NCBI GenBank assembly: GCA_019115165.1
Contig: DXEB01000004.1
Location: 1 to 49,844 of the forward strand
Length of the DNA: 49,844 nucleotides
Source: Candidatus Anaerotignum merdipullorum
GTDB taxonomy: Bacteria > Bacillota > Clostridia > Lachnospirales > Anaerotignaceae
Direction: 5' to 3'
In this document: in pieces, positions 36,586 to 45,783 of the stretch
Layout of the letters: each line of letters begins with the position of its first letter
Numbering within the stretch: position 1 is the stretch's first letter
Position numbers and translations under genes: made by a program
The notes under the pieces: model-generated
Database searches by the model: none
Seen by the model: the letters and a program-made list of their open reading frames with translations, nothing else
Told to the model about the DNA's origin: nothing

Positions 36586-37400
36586 AAAAAGGGTTGATTT
36601 GTTTGCTGGCAGTTTTCTGCATGTTGTTTGGCACCAATCCCGTATTTGCCAGGATAGCAGGTCATGTGTTTGACGATGCGGAACTGTATACGGTGCAGGA
36701 AGAGGAAACGCTGACACAGCGGGCGGAAGAAATTGGAGAAACCTATGGATTGGATGTCCTGTTTTTGACAACGGAGGATACTCAGGGATTGTCTGCCAGA
36801 GAATATGCGGCACAGTTTTTTCTGGATGGTGACTTCGGATATGGTGCAGAGCAGGACGGTATTGTCTTTATCATCGATATGCAGGAGCGGGATGCTCAGA
36901 TGGTAACCTCTGGAGAAGCGATCTCCATCTTTACCGATGCTTATCTAGCACAAATTTGGGAAGAAGTACAGCCCTATCTGTCGGATGGAGCCTATGCAGA
37001 GGCGATGTCTGTCTTTTTAGATCAAGTCATTGCCTATTGCCAAGCGTATCAGGAATATCTGGAGAATCCGGAGGAATATGTCTCTGTCTATCAGCAGGAA
37101 CAGCAGCAAAAGCAGCTGATGGTTTTTGGCGTGGTGGTTGTCCTGTTGTCGCTGGTTTGTGCTGGAACTGGTGTGCTGCTGATGCGGCGGGCGCATCGCA
37201 ACGTCAGACCATTTACCGATGGTCGAGCATATTTAAAAGAAAATGGGATGCGGTTGGATATCGACCGGGATGCTTTTGTTTCTACCCATACCATTCGTAC
37301 GCCCCTTCCTAAGAACGAGGATCCGCCTTCTTTTGGCGGAGGTTCTTCGACGTTTCAAAGCGGCGGGCACACCTTTGGCGGTGGCGGCGGAAAATTTTGA
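36582..37400 (+). CDS. TPM-domain membrane protein
   Basis: 272 residues. An N-terminal signal peptide (LICLLAVFCMLFGTNPVFA) leads into an extracytoplasmic TPM domain (about 25-165: HVFDDAELYTVQEEETLTQR, GLDVLFLTTEDTQGLSAREYA, QDGIVFIIDMQERDAQMV). One transmembrane helix follows (VFGVVVVLLSLVCAGTGVLL). The tail is Gly/Ser-rich (PPSFGGGSSTF). TPM proteins act in photosystem or membrane-protein maintenance elsewhere, and their role in Bacillota is unclear. Translation is coupled to the zinc-ribbon gene by a 4-base overlap, and together they look like a small membrane quality-control or secretion module. Confidence 0.82.
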   Translation: MKKGLICLLAVFCMLFGTNPVFARIAGHVFDDAELYTVQEEETLTQRAEEIGETYGLDVLFLTTEDTQGLSAREYAAQFFLDGDFGYGAEQDGIVFIIDMQERDAQMVTSGEAISIFTDAYLAQIWEEVQPYLSDGAYAEAMSVFLDQVIAYCQAYQEYLENPEEYVSVYQQEQQQKQLMVFGVVVVLLSLVCAGTGVLLMRRAHRNVRPFTDGRAYLKENGMRLDIDRDAFVSTHTIRTPLPKNEDPPSFGGGSSTFQSGGHTFGGGGGKF

Positions 37401-37472
37401 GGATAGAACCAATCTGTCATAATGAGGATAGATATCTTTGTACGGCAAAAAATATAAACAAGATATGCGAGA

Positions 37473-37522
37473 CAAAAAGGGAAAGGCATCTTTCGGTTGA
37501 AAAGATGGTTTCCCTTTTTGTG
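37473..37522 (+). terminator. Terminator after the TPM gene
   Basis: A very strong stem, CAAAAAGGGAAA / TTTCCCTTTTTG, is extended by CATCTTT / AAAGATG around a 6-7-base loop. Confidence 0.85.
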
Positions 37523-37831
37523 TGGCTTCTATCGATGTTGATTTGATGTTTGGGGATATGTTTTTTGGGTGAGATCATCGGAAAGGGATGGCTGCAAGAT
37601 TTGGTTTTGGGGATAACGGAATTTTGAGGGATTTTCATGGACAACTTCCGGAAAGAAGCAGTGATTGTTTGAAAAATTTGGAAAAGATGGAAAAAATACT
37701 GTGGTTTTTGACAAAAATATGCTATACTTTCCATAAATTCTAGAAAAAAAGATGCAGGGAGATTGCCGGGACAGGATATCTAAGACATCGTTTGGACATG
37801 ATGAATAGAAACGAAGATAGGGGGGATAGAT
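37523..37831. other. Intergenic region upstream of the CapA gene
   Basis: No gene seen. A TTGACA and a TGCTATACT (extended -10 type) lie near 37707-37730, but their spacing is not standard; the promoter is uncertain. Confidence 0.35.
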
Positions 37832-39010
37832 GTGGGAAAATGTCAATGGTTTGCCGTGCTGGCGCTTGTCATTGTCTGCTGCGGTTGTGAGGCGCAGGAA
37901 GCTTATACCGCAGAAGCGGGCAAAGCAAAACCAGTTGTACGGACGGCAACGCTAGCGGTTGTGGGAGATATTATGGTGCATGACTATCAATATGAAGAAG
38001 CCTATGATCCTGCCGATGGTACGTATGATTTTATGCATAATTTCCAGGATATGAAACCATATCTGCAGGGCAGGGATATTGTGATTGGAAATCTGGAACT
38101 GACTTTTGGCGGACCGGATCAACCCTATGCGTCCTTTCCCTGCTTTAATACGCCGGACAGTTTTCTGGATGCGGTAAAAGATGCTGGTTTTCAGATTTTG
38201 ACAACGGCGAATAATCACTGTATGGATACAGGACAAGCTGGTCTGATTCGTACGCTGGACTTGTTGGACGCCTATGGTATAGACCATGTGGGCACCTATC
38301 GTTCTCAACAGGAGCGGGAGACTATTTTGGTCAAAGAAGTACAGGGAATGACCTTTGCTTTTGTTTCTGCAACCTATGGGACCAATGGCATTCCAGTGCC
38401 GCAGCCATATTTGGTTAGTGAAATCAATGAAACATTCTTGGCGGATATTGCCAAAGCGCAGGAGCTGGCGGATGTGGTGGTAGTGCTGCCGCATATGGGA
38501 AATGAATATGAAACAGAACCAAGGGATGTGTTTGTCGCTTGGGCAGATCAGATGTTTGCGGCAGGCGCGGACATTGTGCTGGCCAGTCATCCGCATGTAC
38601 TGCAGAGAATGGAATATCGGCAGGTAGACCATGGGGAAGGGCTGCATGATGGATTTATCATCTATTCTTTGGGCAATTTTATCTCGTCTCAGACAACGCC
38701 GCCTAGAAATGCTTCGATTGTGCTGCATTTGACAGTGGAGCAGGTGGCAGATGCGCCCCCGTCGGTAACGGAGGTATCCTTTGTTCCCATTTGGACGCAA
38801 TTCCGTAATGCACAAAATGAAAATCATTTTGTCGTTCGCAGTGTGTATGAAATGTTGACCCTGTCGGAAGAAGAAAGAGCAAAAACGCTCCGCCCGAAGG
38901 ATTATCAGCGTCTGATGGAAATTCATGAGGAAACGGCATGTTTTCTGTTGGAAAAGGAAATCCCGCTTTCACAGATTCAGGATTCCTATATTTTTGAGAA
39001 ACCATCATGA
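37832..39010 (+). CDS. CapA-family metallophosphatase-like protein
   Basis: 392 residues. An N-terminal signal segment (WFAVLALVIVCCGC) ends in a Cys and may be a lipoprotein anchor, but the lipobox is poor. The PGA_cap domain follows, with GDIMVH, GNLELTFGG, TTANNHCMDTG, ASHPHVLQRM and SLGNFISS. This is the calcineurin-like fold of the poly-gamma-glutamate capsule protein CapA/PgsA. No other capB, capC or pgs gene is near, so its substrate is unknown. The start is a GTG behind AGGGGGGAT. Confidence 0.86.
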   Translation: MGKCQWFAVLALVIVCCGCEAQEAYTAEAGKAKPVVRTATLAVVGDIMVHDYQYEEAYDPADGTYDFMHNFQDMKPYLQGRDIVIGNLELTFGGPDQPYASFPCFNTPDSFLDAVKDAGFQILTTANNHCMDTGQAGLIRTLDLLDAYGIDHVGTYRSQQERETILVKEVQGMTFAFVSATYGTNGIPVPQPYLVSEINETFLADIAKAQELADVVVVLPHMGNEYETEPRDVFVAWADQMFAAGADIVLASHPHVLQRMEYRQVDHGEGLHDGFIIYSLGNFISSQTTPPRNASIVLHLTVEQVADAPPSVTEVSFVPIWTQFRNAQNENHFVVRSVYEMLTLSEEERAKTLRPKDYQRLMEIHEETACFLLEKEIPLSQIQDSYIFEKPS

Positions 39011-39292
39011 AAGATTATTTTAGCGGCATTATGTAAAGAAGAGAGAAATGGAGGAACTGGATGGAACGGATCGGGAGATACTGCGCTGTTCGGTTTGGTT
39101 TTAGAGGTGTACAATAAAAATAGGAAAATAATAAATATACACCATTGTGCAAAAAATCAACATATTCCGGTAAAATATATACGTTTCCGCCATTGCGAAG
39201 ACAAGATTTGAATGATAAAATAAAGAGGTCAGGAAAAGAAACACAAAAGAGAAAAAATGTATAAAAATACAAGCAGGAGAGGAGGGAACGAA

Positions 39293-40021
39293 GTGGAACG
39301 CGACTATTTGATGGAGCAGAAAGAGTTTCTGAAAAAAGATCTGGGCAAACATAATATTTCACAGACATTGTTCCAGAGATTCAAGGAATTGATCATGGAT
39401 GGCAAGTTGCCTGCAGGATATATGATGCCCAATGAAAACGTAGTCAGTGAGATGCTGGGCGTGGGTAGAAGCACGCTGCGGGAAGCATATACGGCTTTAG
39501 CGGTGTTTGGCTTTATCCGTCGTTCCAAAGCGGGAACATTTGTCAATGAGATTGATAATATTGTCAATATTGCGCCATTCAGCATAACAGTAGAAAATTC
39601 GGATTTGAATGATTTGCTGGAATTTCGATATATGTTGGAAGGGGAAACGGCAAGTTATGCTGCAAAACGCGCGACGCCGGAAGATATTGCACAGTTAACG
39701 TATAGTTATGAAAAAATGATTGCTTATAAACATGATGTGAATTTATTTGTGGATTATGACTCTATGTTTCATACACAGGTGTCTGCGGCAACGCATAATA
39801 AATTGCTCATCAGCACCATGATTGCGGCAAAAGAGTCCTTCGAAAAGGGAATTCGCTTGGCAATGCGGGAATCCTTGACACAAAATCCACGTGTGATTGA
39901 TGTGACCATTGAGCTGCATGGTAAAATACTGGAAGCCATTAAAAATGGAGATTATCAGACGGCGTATTCTGCGATGCGGGAGCATATTTCTTATGTCAAT
40001 CTAACGGTAAAATATGGATAA
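39293..40021 (+). CDS. GntR/FadR-family transcriptional regulator
   Basis: 242 residues. A winged helix-turn-helix (about 20-85: LPAGYMMPNENVVSEMLGVG, RSTLREAYTALAVFGFIRR) is followed by an all-helical FCD ligand-binding domain (LNDLLEFRYMLEGETASYAA, MFHTQVSAATHNKLL). FadR-type regulators respond to small carboxylic acids. The start is a GTG at 39293, with AGAGGAGGG seven bases upstream; the ATG 12 codons earlier lacks a binding site. It stands alone between the CapA gene and the tRNA genes, so the target genes are not apparent here. Confidence 0.86.
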   Translation: MERDYLMEQKEFLKKDLGKHNISQTLFQRFKELIMDGKLPAGYMMPNENVVSEMLGVGRSTLREAYTALAVFGFIRRSKAGTFVNEIDNIVNIAPFSITVENSDLNDLLEFRYMLEGETASYAAKRATPEDIAQLTYSYEKMIAYKHDVNLFVDYDSMFHTQVSAATHNKLLISTMIAAKESFEKGIRLAMRESLTQNPRVIDVTIELHGKILEAIKNGDYQTAYSAMREHISYVNLTVKYG

Positions 40022-40035
40022 AAAGAAATTATGAT

Positions 40036-40076
40036 ATCGGCGGCAGTCGAGGATTGCCGCCGATTGGAATTTTTTG
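40036..40076 (+). terminator. Terminator after the GntR regulator
   Basis: A 10-bp perfect stem (ATCGGCGGCA / TGCCGCCGAT) followed by TGGAATTTTTT. Confidence 0.85.
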
Positions 40077-40086
40077 AAAAAAAGAA

Positions 40087-40115
40087 TTGACGAATTCGGA
40101 TTGATGTGTTATGAT
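40087..40115 (+). promoter_or_regulatory. Promoter of the tRNA cluster
   Basis: TTGACG and TATGAT are separated by exactly 17 bases, about 31 bases before tRNA-Thr. Confidence 0.75.
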
Positions 40116-40146
40116 ATTATGCGTATCTGAATTTTAGGTATTCTAT

Positions 40147-40219
40147 GCCGATGTGGCTCAATTGGCAGAGCAGCTGACTTGTAATCAGCAGGTTATCGGT
40201 TCGAGTCCGATCATCGGCT
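40147..40219 (+). tRNA. tRNA-Thr (TGT)
   Basis: 73 bases with all arms: acceptor GCCGATG / CATCGGC, D-stem GCTC / GAGC, anticodon loop CTTGTAA with TGT, and T-arm TCGG-TTCGAGT-CCGA. The discriminator is T and CCA is not encoded. It is the first gene of the tRNA cluster. Confidence 0.95.
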
Positions 40220-40230
40220 TTTTTCTCTGA

Positions 40231-40427
40231 AATTCTGTTTTATCTATCGCCTTGTGCAATGCAGGAAATGTGAGAAAAACGAAGAATGAACAAAACAGAA
40301 CTTCAAAGAATAGAGGAAATTTTTTCTTTCTGCGAAAGAAAAACCATTCCGTTCTGTTTTATTCTTCACCTTGTGTACATTGCAAGCAATGTAAGGGCGG
40401 TGAAGAATGAACAAAACAGAACTTCAT
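40231..40427 (+). repeat. Two copies of a ~75-bp imperfect palindromic repeat
   Basis: Copy A (40231-40305) and copy B (40350-40426) both begin with TTCTGTTTTAT, continue through CCTTGTG and end in the identical 25-base block at 40281-40305 and 40402-40426. In copy B the ends form an inverted repeat (GTTCTGTTTTATTCTTCACC against GGTGAAGAAT...AAAACAGAAC) with a 4-base insertion, and an inner hairpin ACATTGC/GCAATGT. A perfect 10-bp hairpin with a 3-base loop (40321-40343) sits between the copies. Confidence 0.75.
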
Positions 40428-40432
40428 TATAT

Positions 40433-40513
40433 GGGTGGATTCCCGAGTGGCCAAAGGGGGCAGACTGTAAATCTGTTGCGATAGCTTCGAAGGTTCGAAT
40501 CCTTCTCCGCCCA
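40433..40513 (+). tRNA. tRNA-Tyr (GTA)
   Basis: 81 bases with a class II (long variable arm) layout. Acceptor GGGTGGA pairs with TCCGCCC (one T-G). The anticodon loop is CTGTAAA with GTA, and the T-arm carries GGTTCGAATCC. The discriminator is A and CCA is not encoded. Confidence 0.93.
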
Positions 40514-40525
40514 TTTTTTTATTGC

Positions 40526-41066
<541 letters not shown>

Positions 41067-41177
41067 TTTTATTTTGAGAAAAATGAGCAGAAAAATTCTA
41101 ACTCCTCTCCTTTTACTGATGCAATGGTTCGTCTGCAAAGCAGATTTTGTTGTGTTTTTTCATGATAAATAAAGAGT

Positions 41178-41207
41178 GGAAACAGCATAAAAATATTCTG
41201 TTTTCCC
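41178..41207 (-). terminator. Possible terminator of the MerR gene
   Basis: On the minus strand GGAAAACAG pairs with CTGTTTCC (one bulge), 6 bases after the stop codon. The following T-run is interrupted (ACTCTTTATTT), so it is weak. Confidence 0.4.
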
Positions 41208-41212
41208 GTATT

Positions 41213-41995
41213 TTATTTATCAACATAAACCTGTATTTCATAATTCCATTGTAAAATGCCTGATACAACAATGAGTTGTACTGTAAAGGTTGGATCTACA
41301 CCATATTTTGTTTGAGTTATGTGGATTAGTTCGCGTAGCATTTGTTCTCTATTTTCTTCCGTGCAGTTAGCACATAGGTATTTTCCTTTTGGCAATACCT
41401 TTAATCCATCTATATCCACATAACGAATACAGACAGCAAAAAGCCGTGTTCTTTCGTTTTCAGTGTATATACCGGCTAAATCCTCAAAGAAAAATTGTTC
41501 TTTTAGGGCAGGAGTCACTTTATCATAGAAATGGCTGAGATAATTCCAAAGATTATCAAGGGTTGGTAATTCTAAAGTGTCTGATAGCAAAATCACACGC
41601 TTTGGGATATCTTTGACAACAGTGCCATTCAGACTTTCACGCCCTTGTAACTTTCTTTCATAGTCTGCTTTTGCTAATTGAATTTTTGATTTACTGTACT
41701 GAAGTGCAGTTATTTTTTCTTCAGCCCTTTTTTCTGCTTGCGCTAGAAAGTCTACAATTTTTTCTAGATCGTCATATTCTAAAACTTTTTTTATCTCCTG
41801 CAGCGGTAAGTCCATTAGCTGCAACGCTCGTACTGTATTCAACCGAACAATATCCTGCTCAGTATAATAGCGATAATTGGTCCATTCGTCTTTTTTGCTT
41901 GGTTTCACTAATCCAATACGGTCATAATGCCGCAGCGTTTCACTTGTTGTATGGACAGCCTTTGCAGCTTCTCCAATGGAAAAATATTTTTTCAT
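41213..41995 (-). CDS. MerR-family transcriptional regulator
   Basis: 260 residues. The N-terminal MerR helix-turn-helix and wing are MKKYFSIGEAAKAVHTTSET then LRHYDRIGLVKPSK and YRYYTEQDIVRL. A coiled-coil dimerisation helix follows (about 85-120), then a GyrI-like effector-binding domain (IPKRVILLSDTLELP to the C terminus). It is divergent from the ABC operon. A 19-base-spaced promoter with a dyad lies between them, the classical MerR target. The inducer is probably a small toxic or antibiotic-like compound, but this is inference. Confidence 0.88.
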   Translation of the reverse strand: MKKYFSIGEAAKAVHTTSETLRHYDRIGLVKPSKKDEWTNYRYYTEQDIVRLNTVRALQLMDLPLQEIKKVLEYDDLEKIVDFLAQAEKRAEEKITALQYSKSKIQLAKADYERKLQGRESLNGTVVKDIPKRVILLSDTLELPTLDNLWNYLSHFYDKVTPALKEQFFFEDLAGIYTENERTRLFAVCIRYVDIDGLKVLPKGKYLCANCTEENREQMLRELIHITQTKYGVDPTFTVQLIVVSGILQWNYEIQVYVDK

Positions 41996-42013
41996 TTTTT
42001 TTATTTTCTCCTA

Positions 42014-42044
42014 TTGACTTTTGTGTTACACAAAGGTTTATCAT
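42014..42044 (+). promoter_or_regulatory. MerR-type operator-promoter of the ABC operon
   Basis: TTGACT and TATCAT are separated by 19 bases instead of 17. The spacer holds a dyad (CTTTTGTGT / ACACAAAGG). This is the geometry of promoters that MerR regulators activate by untwisting DNA. It lies about 19 bases from the divergent merR start. Confidence 0.8.
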
Positions 42045-42110
42045 CTATTTTAGCATAGGACATTGTGCAAAGCAATAGATATTTCAATGTTGTTTAGGAG
42101 GAATGGCTGT

Positions 42111-42962
42111 ATGATAGAACTGAAACAAGTAACAAAACAGTACGGAAAAACAACCGTGCTAAAAAATATTACTTTGTCGATAGATGAACCGGGTATTTAT
42201 TGTTTGCTTGGTCGGAATGGCGCAGGGAAAACAACGCTTCTAAAGTCGATTGCCGGGTATCAAAATATTACAAATGGTACGATTCAAGTTGATGGTAAAA
42301 CGATAACAACATCTACCTTGAATACAGGTGTCAGCTATATTGAGAACTTTGCAAAGCATTTTAATCTTCCAGTGCGGAAGCTGCTTCGGATTGCTTCGGA
42401 AGTCAATTCCAACTATGATTTTGACTTTGCGTTGGAAATGATGGAGCGCTTTGAATTGGATGGAAAAAAGAAATATCACCATCTTTCCCTTGGCATGAAA
42501 ACAATGGTTTCCACCATTATTTGTTTGGCAAGTAATAAAGAGGTCATTCTGTTAGATGAACCTGTTCTCGGGTTTGATGCAATTACGCGCGTAGAGTTTT
42601 ACGATATGCTGACAGAGAGTTTTCAGAAACATCCAAGAATCATTATTGTATCCACTCATATCATCGAAGAAATCACAAAGACCATTCAAAAGCTGATTAT
42701 TATGGATAAAGGAAGCATCTGTTTCTTTGATACCTTACAGTCGGTTGAAACAAAAGCATTTTGTATCAGTGGACTTCAAAAAGAGGTAGCGGCAGCAACC
42801 CAAAACCGAAATATCATTGGTCAAGATACTGTTGGAGGGCTAGTAACAAGTTATATCTTTGATACCCCGCCAGAACAAACTGCTTCATTGGATATTCATC
42901 CCCTATCTTTGCAGGAGTTTTTTATTCAGATGGTCGGGCATAAGGGAGGTGCAAAAAGATGA
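42111..42962 (+). CDS. ABC transporter ATP-binding protein
   Basis: 283-residue cytoplasmic ATPase. Walker A is LLGRNGAGKTTL, the signature is HHLSLGMKT, Walker B is EVILLDEPVLGFD, and the switch His lies in IVSTHIIEEI. A C-terminal domain of about 75 residues follows (FDTLQSVETKAFCISGL). It pairs with the next gene, a six-helix permease, as in simple exporter systems for bacitracin-like or lantibiotic compounds. AGGAGG stands 9 bases before the chosen ATG. Its stop overlaps the next start by ATGA. Confidence 0.92.
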   Translation: MIELKQVTKQYGKTTVLKNITLSIDEPGIYCLLGRNGAGKTTLLKSIAGYQNITNGTIQVDGKTITTSTLNTGVSYIENFAKHFNLPVRKLLRIASEVNSNYDFDFALEMMERFELDGKKKYHHLSLGMKTMVSTIICLASNKEVILLDEPVLGFDAITRVEFYDMLTESFQKHPRIIIVSTHIIEEITKTIQKLIIMDKGSICFFDTLQSVETKAFCISGLQKEVAAATQNRNIIGQDTVGGLVTSYIFDTPPEQTASLDIHPLSLQEFFIQMVGHKGGAKR

Positions 42963-43606
42963 CAGCTCATTTTGCGATTGTAAAACGATTGCTTGCAAGC
43001 AATCAAATTAGTTTCATTATTACAGTTCTTGTGGTACTTTGTGCCACATCTTCCGGCGATGTTGTTTTAAGTAACGGAAATTTTACCTGGCTGCTTGCTG
43101 CCTTGACGCCATTCTTTTTTGTGTTTTATGATTTCACGAAGTTCATGCACTTGGGAGCGAGCAAAAAAGATTACTATTTCGGTTGTCTCATCAGTTATGG
43201 GATTTTGGCGTTTTGCATTTCCCTTGTCAACGCTGTAATCCATCAATGGATGGATCCTGCATATTCAGCGCAAACAGTGATCAATCTGATGGATGTGTGT
43301 CAATGGACGGAAAACGGGATGATTGTAGCCGGATTACAGCAAATGTTCTTTTTACTGCTTGGCATGGTTTTTCTTCATGTACTGTTATCCATGCAGACAC
43401 ATTGGTATGGATGGCTGACTGATGCAGTATTGGTTGCTATTCTTTGCATTTTTACGCCGATTGCACCATTGCGGGCTATCTTGATTGGATTTTTTCAGAT
43501 TATCATGTTCAACAGTAATGCTGTCCTGCACATTTTGATTTGTCTGTTACTTAGTGCCGCATTATCTTTTGGAGGGCTTGTAGTCTTAAAAAGAAAAACG
43601 TTATAG
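42959..43606 (+). CDS. ABC transporter permease
   Basis: 215-residue membrane protein with about six hydrophobic helices (ISFIITVLVVLCATSSGDVV, FTWLLAALTPFFFVFYDF, LISYGILAFCISLVNAVIH, GLQQMFFLLLGMVFLHVLL, TDAVLVAILCIFTPIAPL, LICLLLSAALSFGGLVVL). It overlaps the ATPase gene by 4 bases and is the membrane part of the same exporter. The family is not specifically recognised. Confidence 0.82.
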   Translation: MTAHFAIVKRLLASNQISFIITVLVVLCATSSGDVVLSNGNFTWLLAALTPFFFVFYDFTKFMHLGASKKDYYFGCLISYGILAFCISLVNAVIHQWMDPAYSAQTVINLMDVCQWTENGMIVAGLQQMFFLLLGMVFLHVLLSMQTHWYGWLTDAVLVAILCIFTPIAPLRAILIGFFQIIMFNSNAVLHILICLLLSAALSFGGLVVLKRKTL

Positions 43607-43621
43607 ACAAGAGGGATAGCT

Positions 43622-44071
43622 ATGATTCAGATAAAAGCAGTTGATGCGCAAAATATCTTGGATGTATGTGAATTGACGACAAGTAAAAATTTCATTGGTA
43701 CGACAAAGGAGAGATGTTCCTGCTGCAACGCTGTTTCCATCGCAGAAACAAAATATCATTCAGAAATATATCCAAATGCAATTTATAGCGATAATGTGCT
43801 CATTGGCTTTTTTATGTATAAACGCACAGAAAATCGAGCGGAAACAGCAATGATCTGCCGCTTTATGATAGATGATCGTTTTCAGCAAAAAGGGCTGGAG
43901 GAAAAAGCTTTAGAGCATATTTTGCGCGGGCTAAAAATTCAAGGCGTCAGAAGAGTGGTTTTAACAATAGATAATACAAATGAAGAGGTGAAGCATTTGT
44001 ATCTTTCTTTTGGCTTTCACTTCACAGGAAAGATGGATTGTAACGAATACTGCTATGAATTAGCATTGTAA
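43622..44071 (+). CDS. GNAT-family N-acetyltransferase
   Basis: 149 residues with the GNAT fold. The acetyl-CoA-binding segment is around MICRFMIDDRFQQKGLEEKA (Q-x-x-G-x-x type), and the C-terminal VVLTIDNTNEEVKHLYLSFGF is the usual beta-bulge pattern. It starts 15 bases after the permease, behind AAGAGGGATAGCT. In an operon with a MerR regulator and exporter, it may acetylate the same toxic compound. The substrate is not known. Confidence 0.8.
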   Translation: MIQIKAVDAQNILDVCELTTSKNFIGTTKERCSCCNAVSIAETKYHSEIYPNAIYSDNVLIGFFMYKRTENRAETAMICRFMIDDRFQQKGLEEKALEHILRGLKIQGVRRVVLTIDNTNEEVKHLYLSFGFHFTGKMDCNEYCYELAL

Positions 44072-44103
44072 TTTGAATGCATCAAAATTATGGAGGAAAT
44101 AAA

Positions 44104-44778
44104 ATGAAACAAATAATTTCACTGACATTGTGTTTTGTGTTGAGTAACTTTGTTTTGTCTGGATGTTCGGACAACAGCGATCCATTTGAAGAGAAAAACT
44201 ATACACCGGATACACAGATAAATGAAATCAATCTTGATGTACAGGATAGGGAAATCGAAGTGTCTCTATCAAAGGACGAACAAATTCATATTCAATATTA
44301 TGAAAATCGCAAAGAGTATTACGATATTTCTGTTTCTGATAACAATGTGTTGCACATGACAAGCGTAAGGGATAAAGAGTGGACGGATTATATTGGTTGG
44401 AAAGCATCTGCTGAAGATCGGAAAATATTGTTAGAAATACCGGATGTACTGTTAGACACCCTTACACTGTCCACAACAAATGGAGATATAGCACTTCCCA
44501 CTATGTCTGTAACTGGAAGGATCAGCATTTCATCTAACAACGGAAATATTACTTTCGAACACTTAGAGGTAGGAGATGCCCTATATTTAACAGCCAAAAA
44601 CGGGGATATAGAGGGAATGGTTATCGGAAGCTATGATGACTTTTCTATTCAAACAGAAATTAAAAATGGCGAAAGTAGCCTGCCAGATAAGAAAGAAAAC
44701 GGAGAAAAAACGCTAAATGTGTCCAGTAATAACGGTGATGTCAATATTGAGTTTGTAAACGATTCCTTGTCATTCTGA
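44104..44778 (+). CDS. DUF4097-type lipoprotein
   Basis: 224 residues. A signal peptide with lipobox LSGC (about residue 22) suggests a lipid-anchored surface protein. The rest has the repeated turns of a DUF4097 beta-helix (TLTLSTTNGDIALPTMSVTG, RISISSNNGNITFEHLEVGD, LYLTAKNGDIEGMVIG, LNVSSNNGDVNIEFVN). TATGGAGG lies 8 bases before the chosen ATG. It closes the operon with the acetyltransferase and ABC genes, so it may act as part of the same resistance or envelope-stress response. A strong terminator follows. Confidence 0.8.
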   Translation: MKQIISLTLCFVLSNFVLSGCSDNSDPFEEKNYTPDTQINEINLDVQDREIEVSLSKDEQIHIQYYENRKEYYDISVSDNNVLHMTSVRDKEWTDYIGWKASAEDRKILLEIPDVLLDTLTLSTTNGDIALPTMSVTGRISISSNNGNITFEHLEVGDALYLTAKNGDIEGMVIGSYDDFSIQTEIKNGESSLPDKKENGEKTLNVSSNNGDVNIEFVNDSLSF

Positions 44779-44810
44779 AAATTGTTGTTATGCGGTTTTG
44801 GAACAAGGAT

Positions 44811-44852
44811 AAACGGCAGTTTGAAATGCTTATTTCAGACTGCCGTTTTTTT
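44811..44852 (+). terminator. Terminator of the ABC operon
   Basis: AAACGGCAGT-TTGAAA pairs with TTTCAG-ACTGCCGTTT (one bulge) around a short loop, then a T-run. Confidence 0.9.
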
Positions 44853-44922
44853 GAAAATCGGATTGATCTATGATTTACTTTGTTCTTTTTCAGGATGCAG
44901 CAGTATTGGCGGTTTGGATGCA

Positions 44923-45783
44923 TTATGCATGGATTTTCATTTGATGCAGCATTTTAACAAAAGCCGGGCTGCTGTGATCTACAATTTCGCTATGTCCTAT
45001 GTCTAATTTTGCAATTTCTTCCATATCCTCCTGGCTGAGTTGGAAATCCCAAATGTCAATATTTTGTTCCATACGATTTTTATGGACAGATTTTGGAATT
45101 ACGGTAACCCCACGCTGTACATTCCACCGCAGTGCAACCTGAGCGGCAGTTTTTCCGTATTTTTGACCAATGGCACTCAAAACCGGATGAGTGAAAATAC
45201 CATGATTGCCTTCTGCAAAAGGACCCCATGCCTCTGGATGCACGCCATATGCTTTCATGGTTTCCAGAGCCTGCTCTTGCTGGAAGAAAGGATGCAGCTC
45301 TACTTGGTTGACAGCGGGCAGGATCTCTACTGTTTCACAGAGATCAGCCAAGCGGTGGGGATAGAAATTGCATACACCAATGGCTTTCAACTTACCTTCC
45401 CGATAGGCTTCTTCCATTGCGCGGTATGCACCGATATAGTCACCCATGGGCTGATGAATCAGATACAGGTCAATGGTATCCAGCCCAAGATTGTGCAAAG
45501 AAGTTGCAATTGCCTGTTTGGCTCCTTCATAGCTGGTGTCCTGTACCCATAATTTGGTGGTAATGAACAATTCCTCGCGGGGGATACCGCATTTTTTGAT
45601 TGCCGCGCCTACTGCCTGTTCATTCATATAAGCGGCTGCTGTATCAATCAGCCGATAACCGCTGGCAATGGCGTCCAATACCGCCTGCTCGCATTGTGCC
45701 GGGTCGGGAACTTGGAATACGCCAAATCCTTCCAAAGGCATTTTCATGCCGTTATTCAGTGTTACAGTTTCGATTTTGTTCAT
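44923..45783 (-). CDS. Aldo/keto reductase, copy 1
   Basis: 286-residue NADPH-dependent aldo/keto reductase of the 2,5-didehydrogluconate/YvgN type. The catalytic tetrad is visible as Asp47, Tyr52 (in LIDTAAAYMNE), Lys77 (TTKLWVQD) and His110 (LYLIHQP). The C-terminal cofactor segment is GVTVIPKSVHKNRMEQNIDI. It reduces carbonyl compounds; the substrate is unknown. TAGGAGG precedes the ATG, and the spacer to the ATG reads TTATCCACA, a perfect DnaA-box sequence. The next leftward gene (copy 2) is a paralog. Confidence 0.93.
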   Translation of the reverse strand: MNKIETVTLNNGMKMPLEGFGVFQVPDPAQCEQAVLDAIASGYRLIDTAAAYMNEQAVGAAIKKCGIPREELFITTKLWVQDTSYEGAKQAIATSLHNLGLDTIDLYLIHQPMGDYIGAYRAMEEAYREGKLKAIGVCNFYPHRLADLCETVEILPAVNQVELHPFFQQEQALETMKAYGVHPEAWGPFAEGNHGIFTHPVLSAIGQKYGKTAAQVALRWNVQRGVTVIPKSVHKNRMEQNIDIWDFQLSQEDMEEIAKLDIGHSEIVDHSSPAFVKMLHQMKIHA

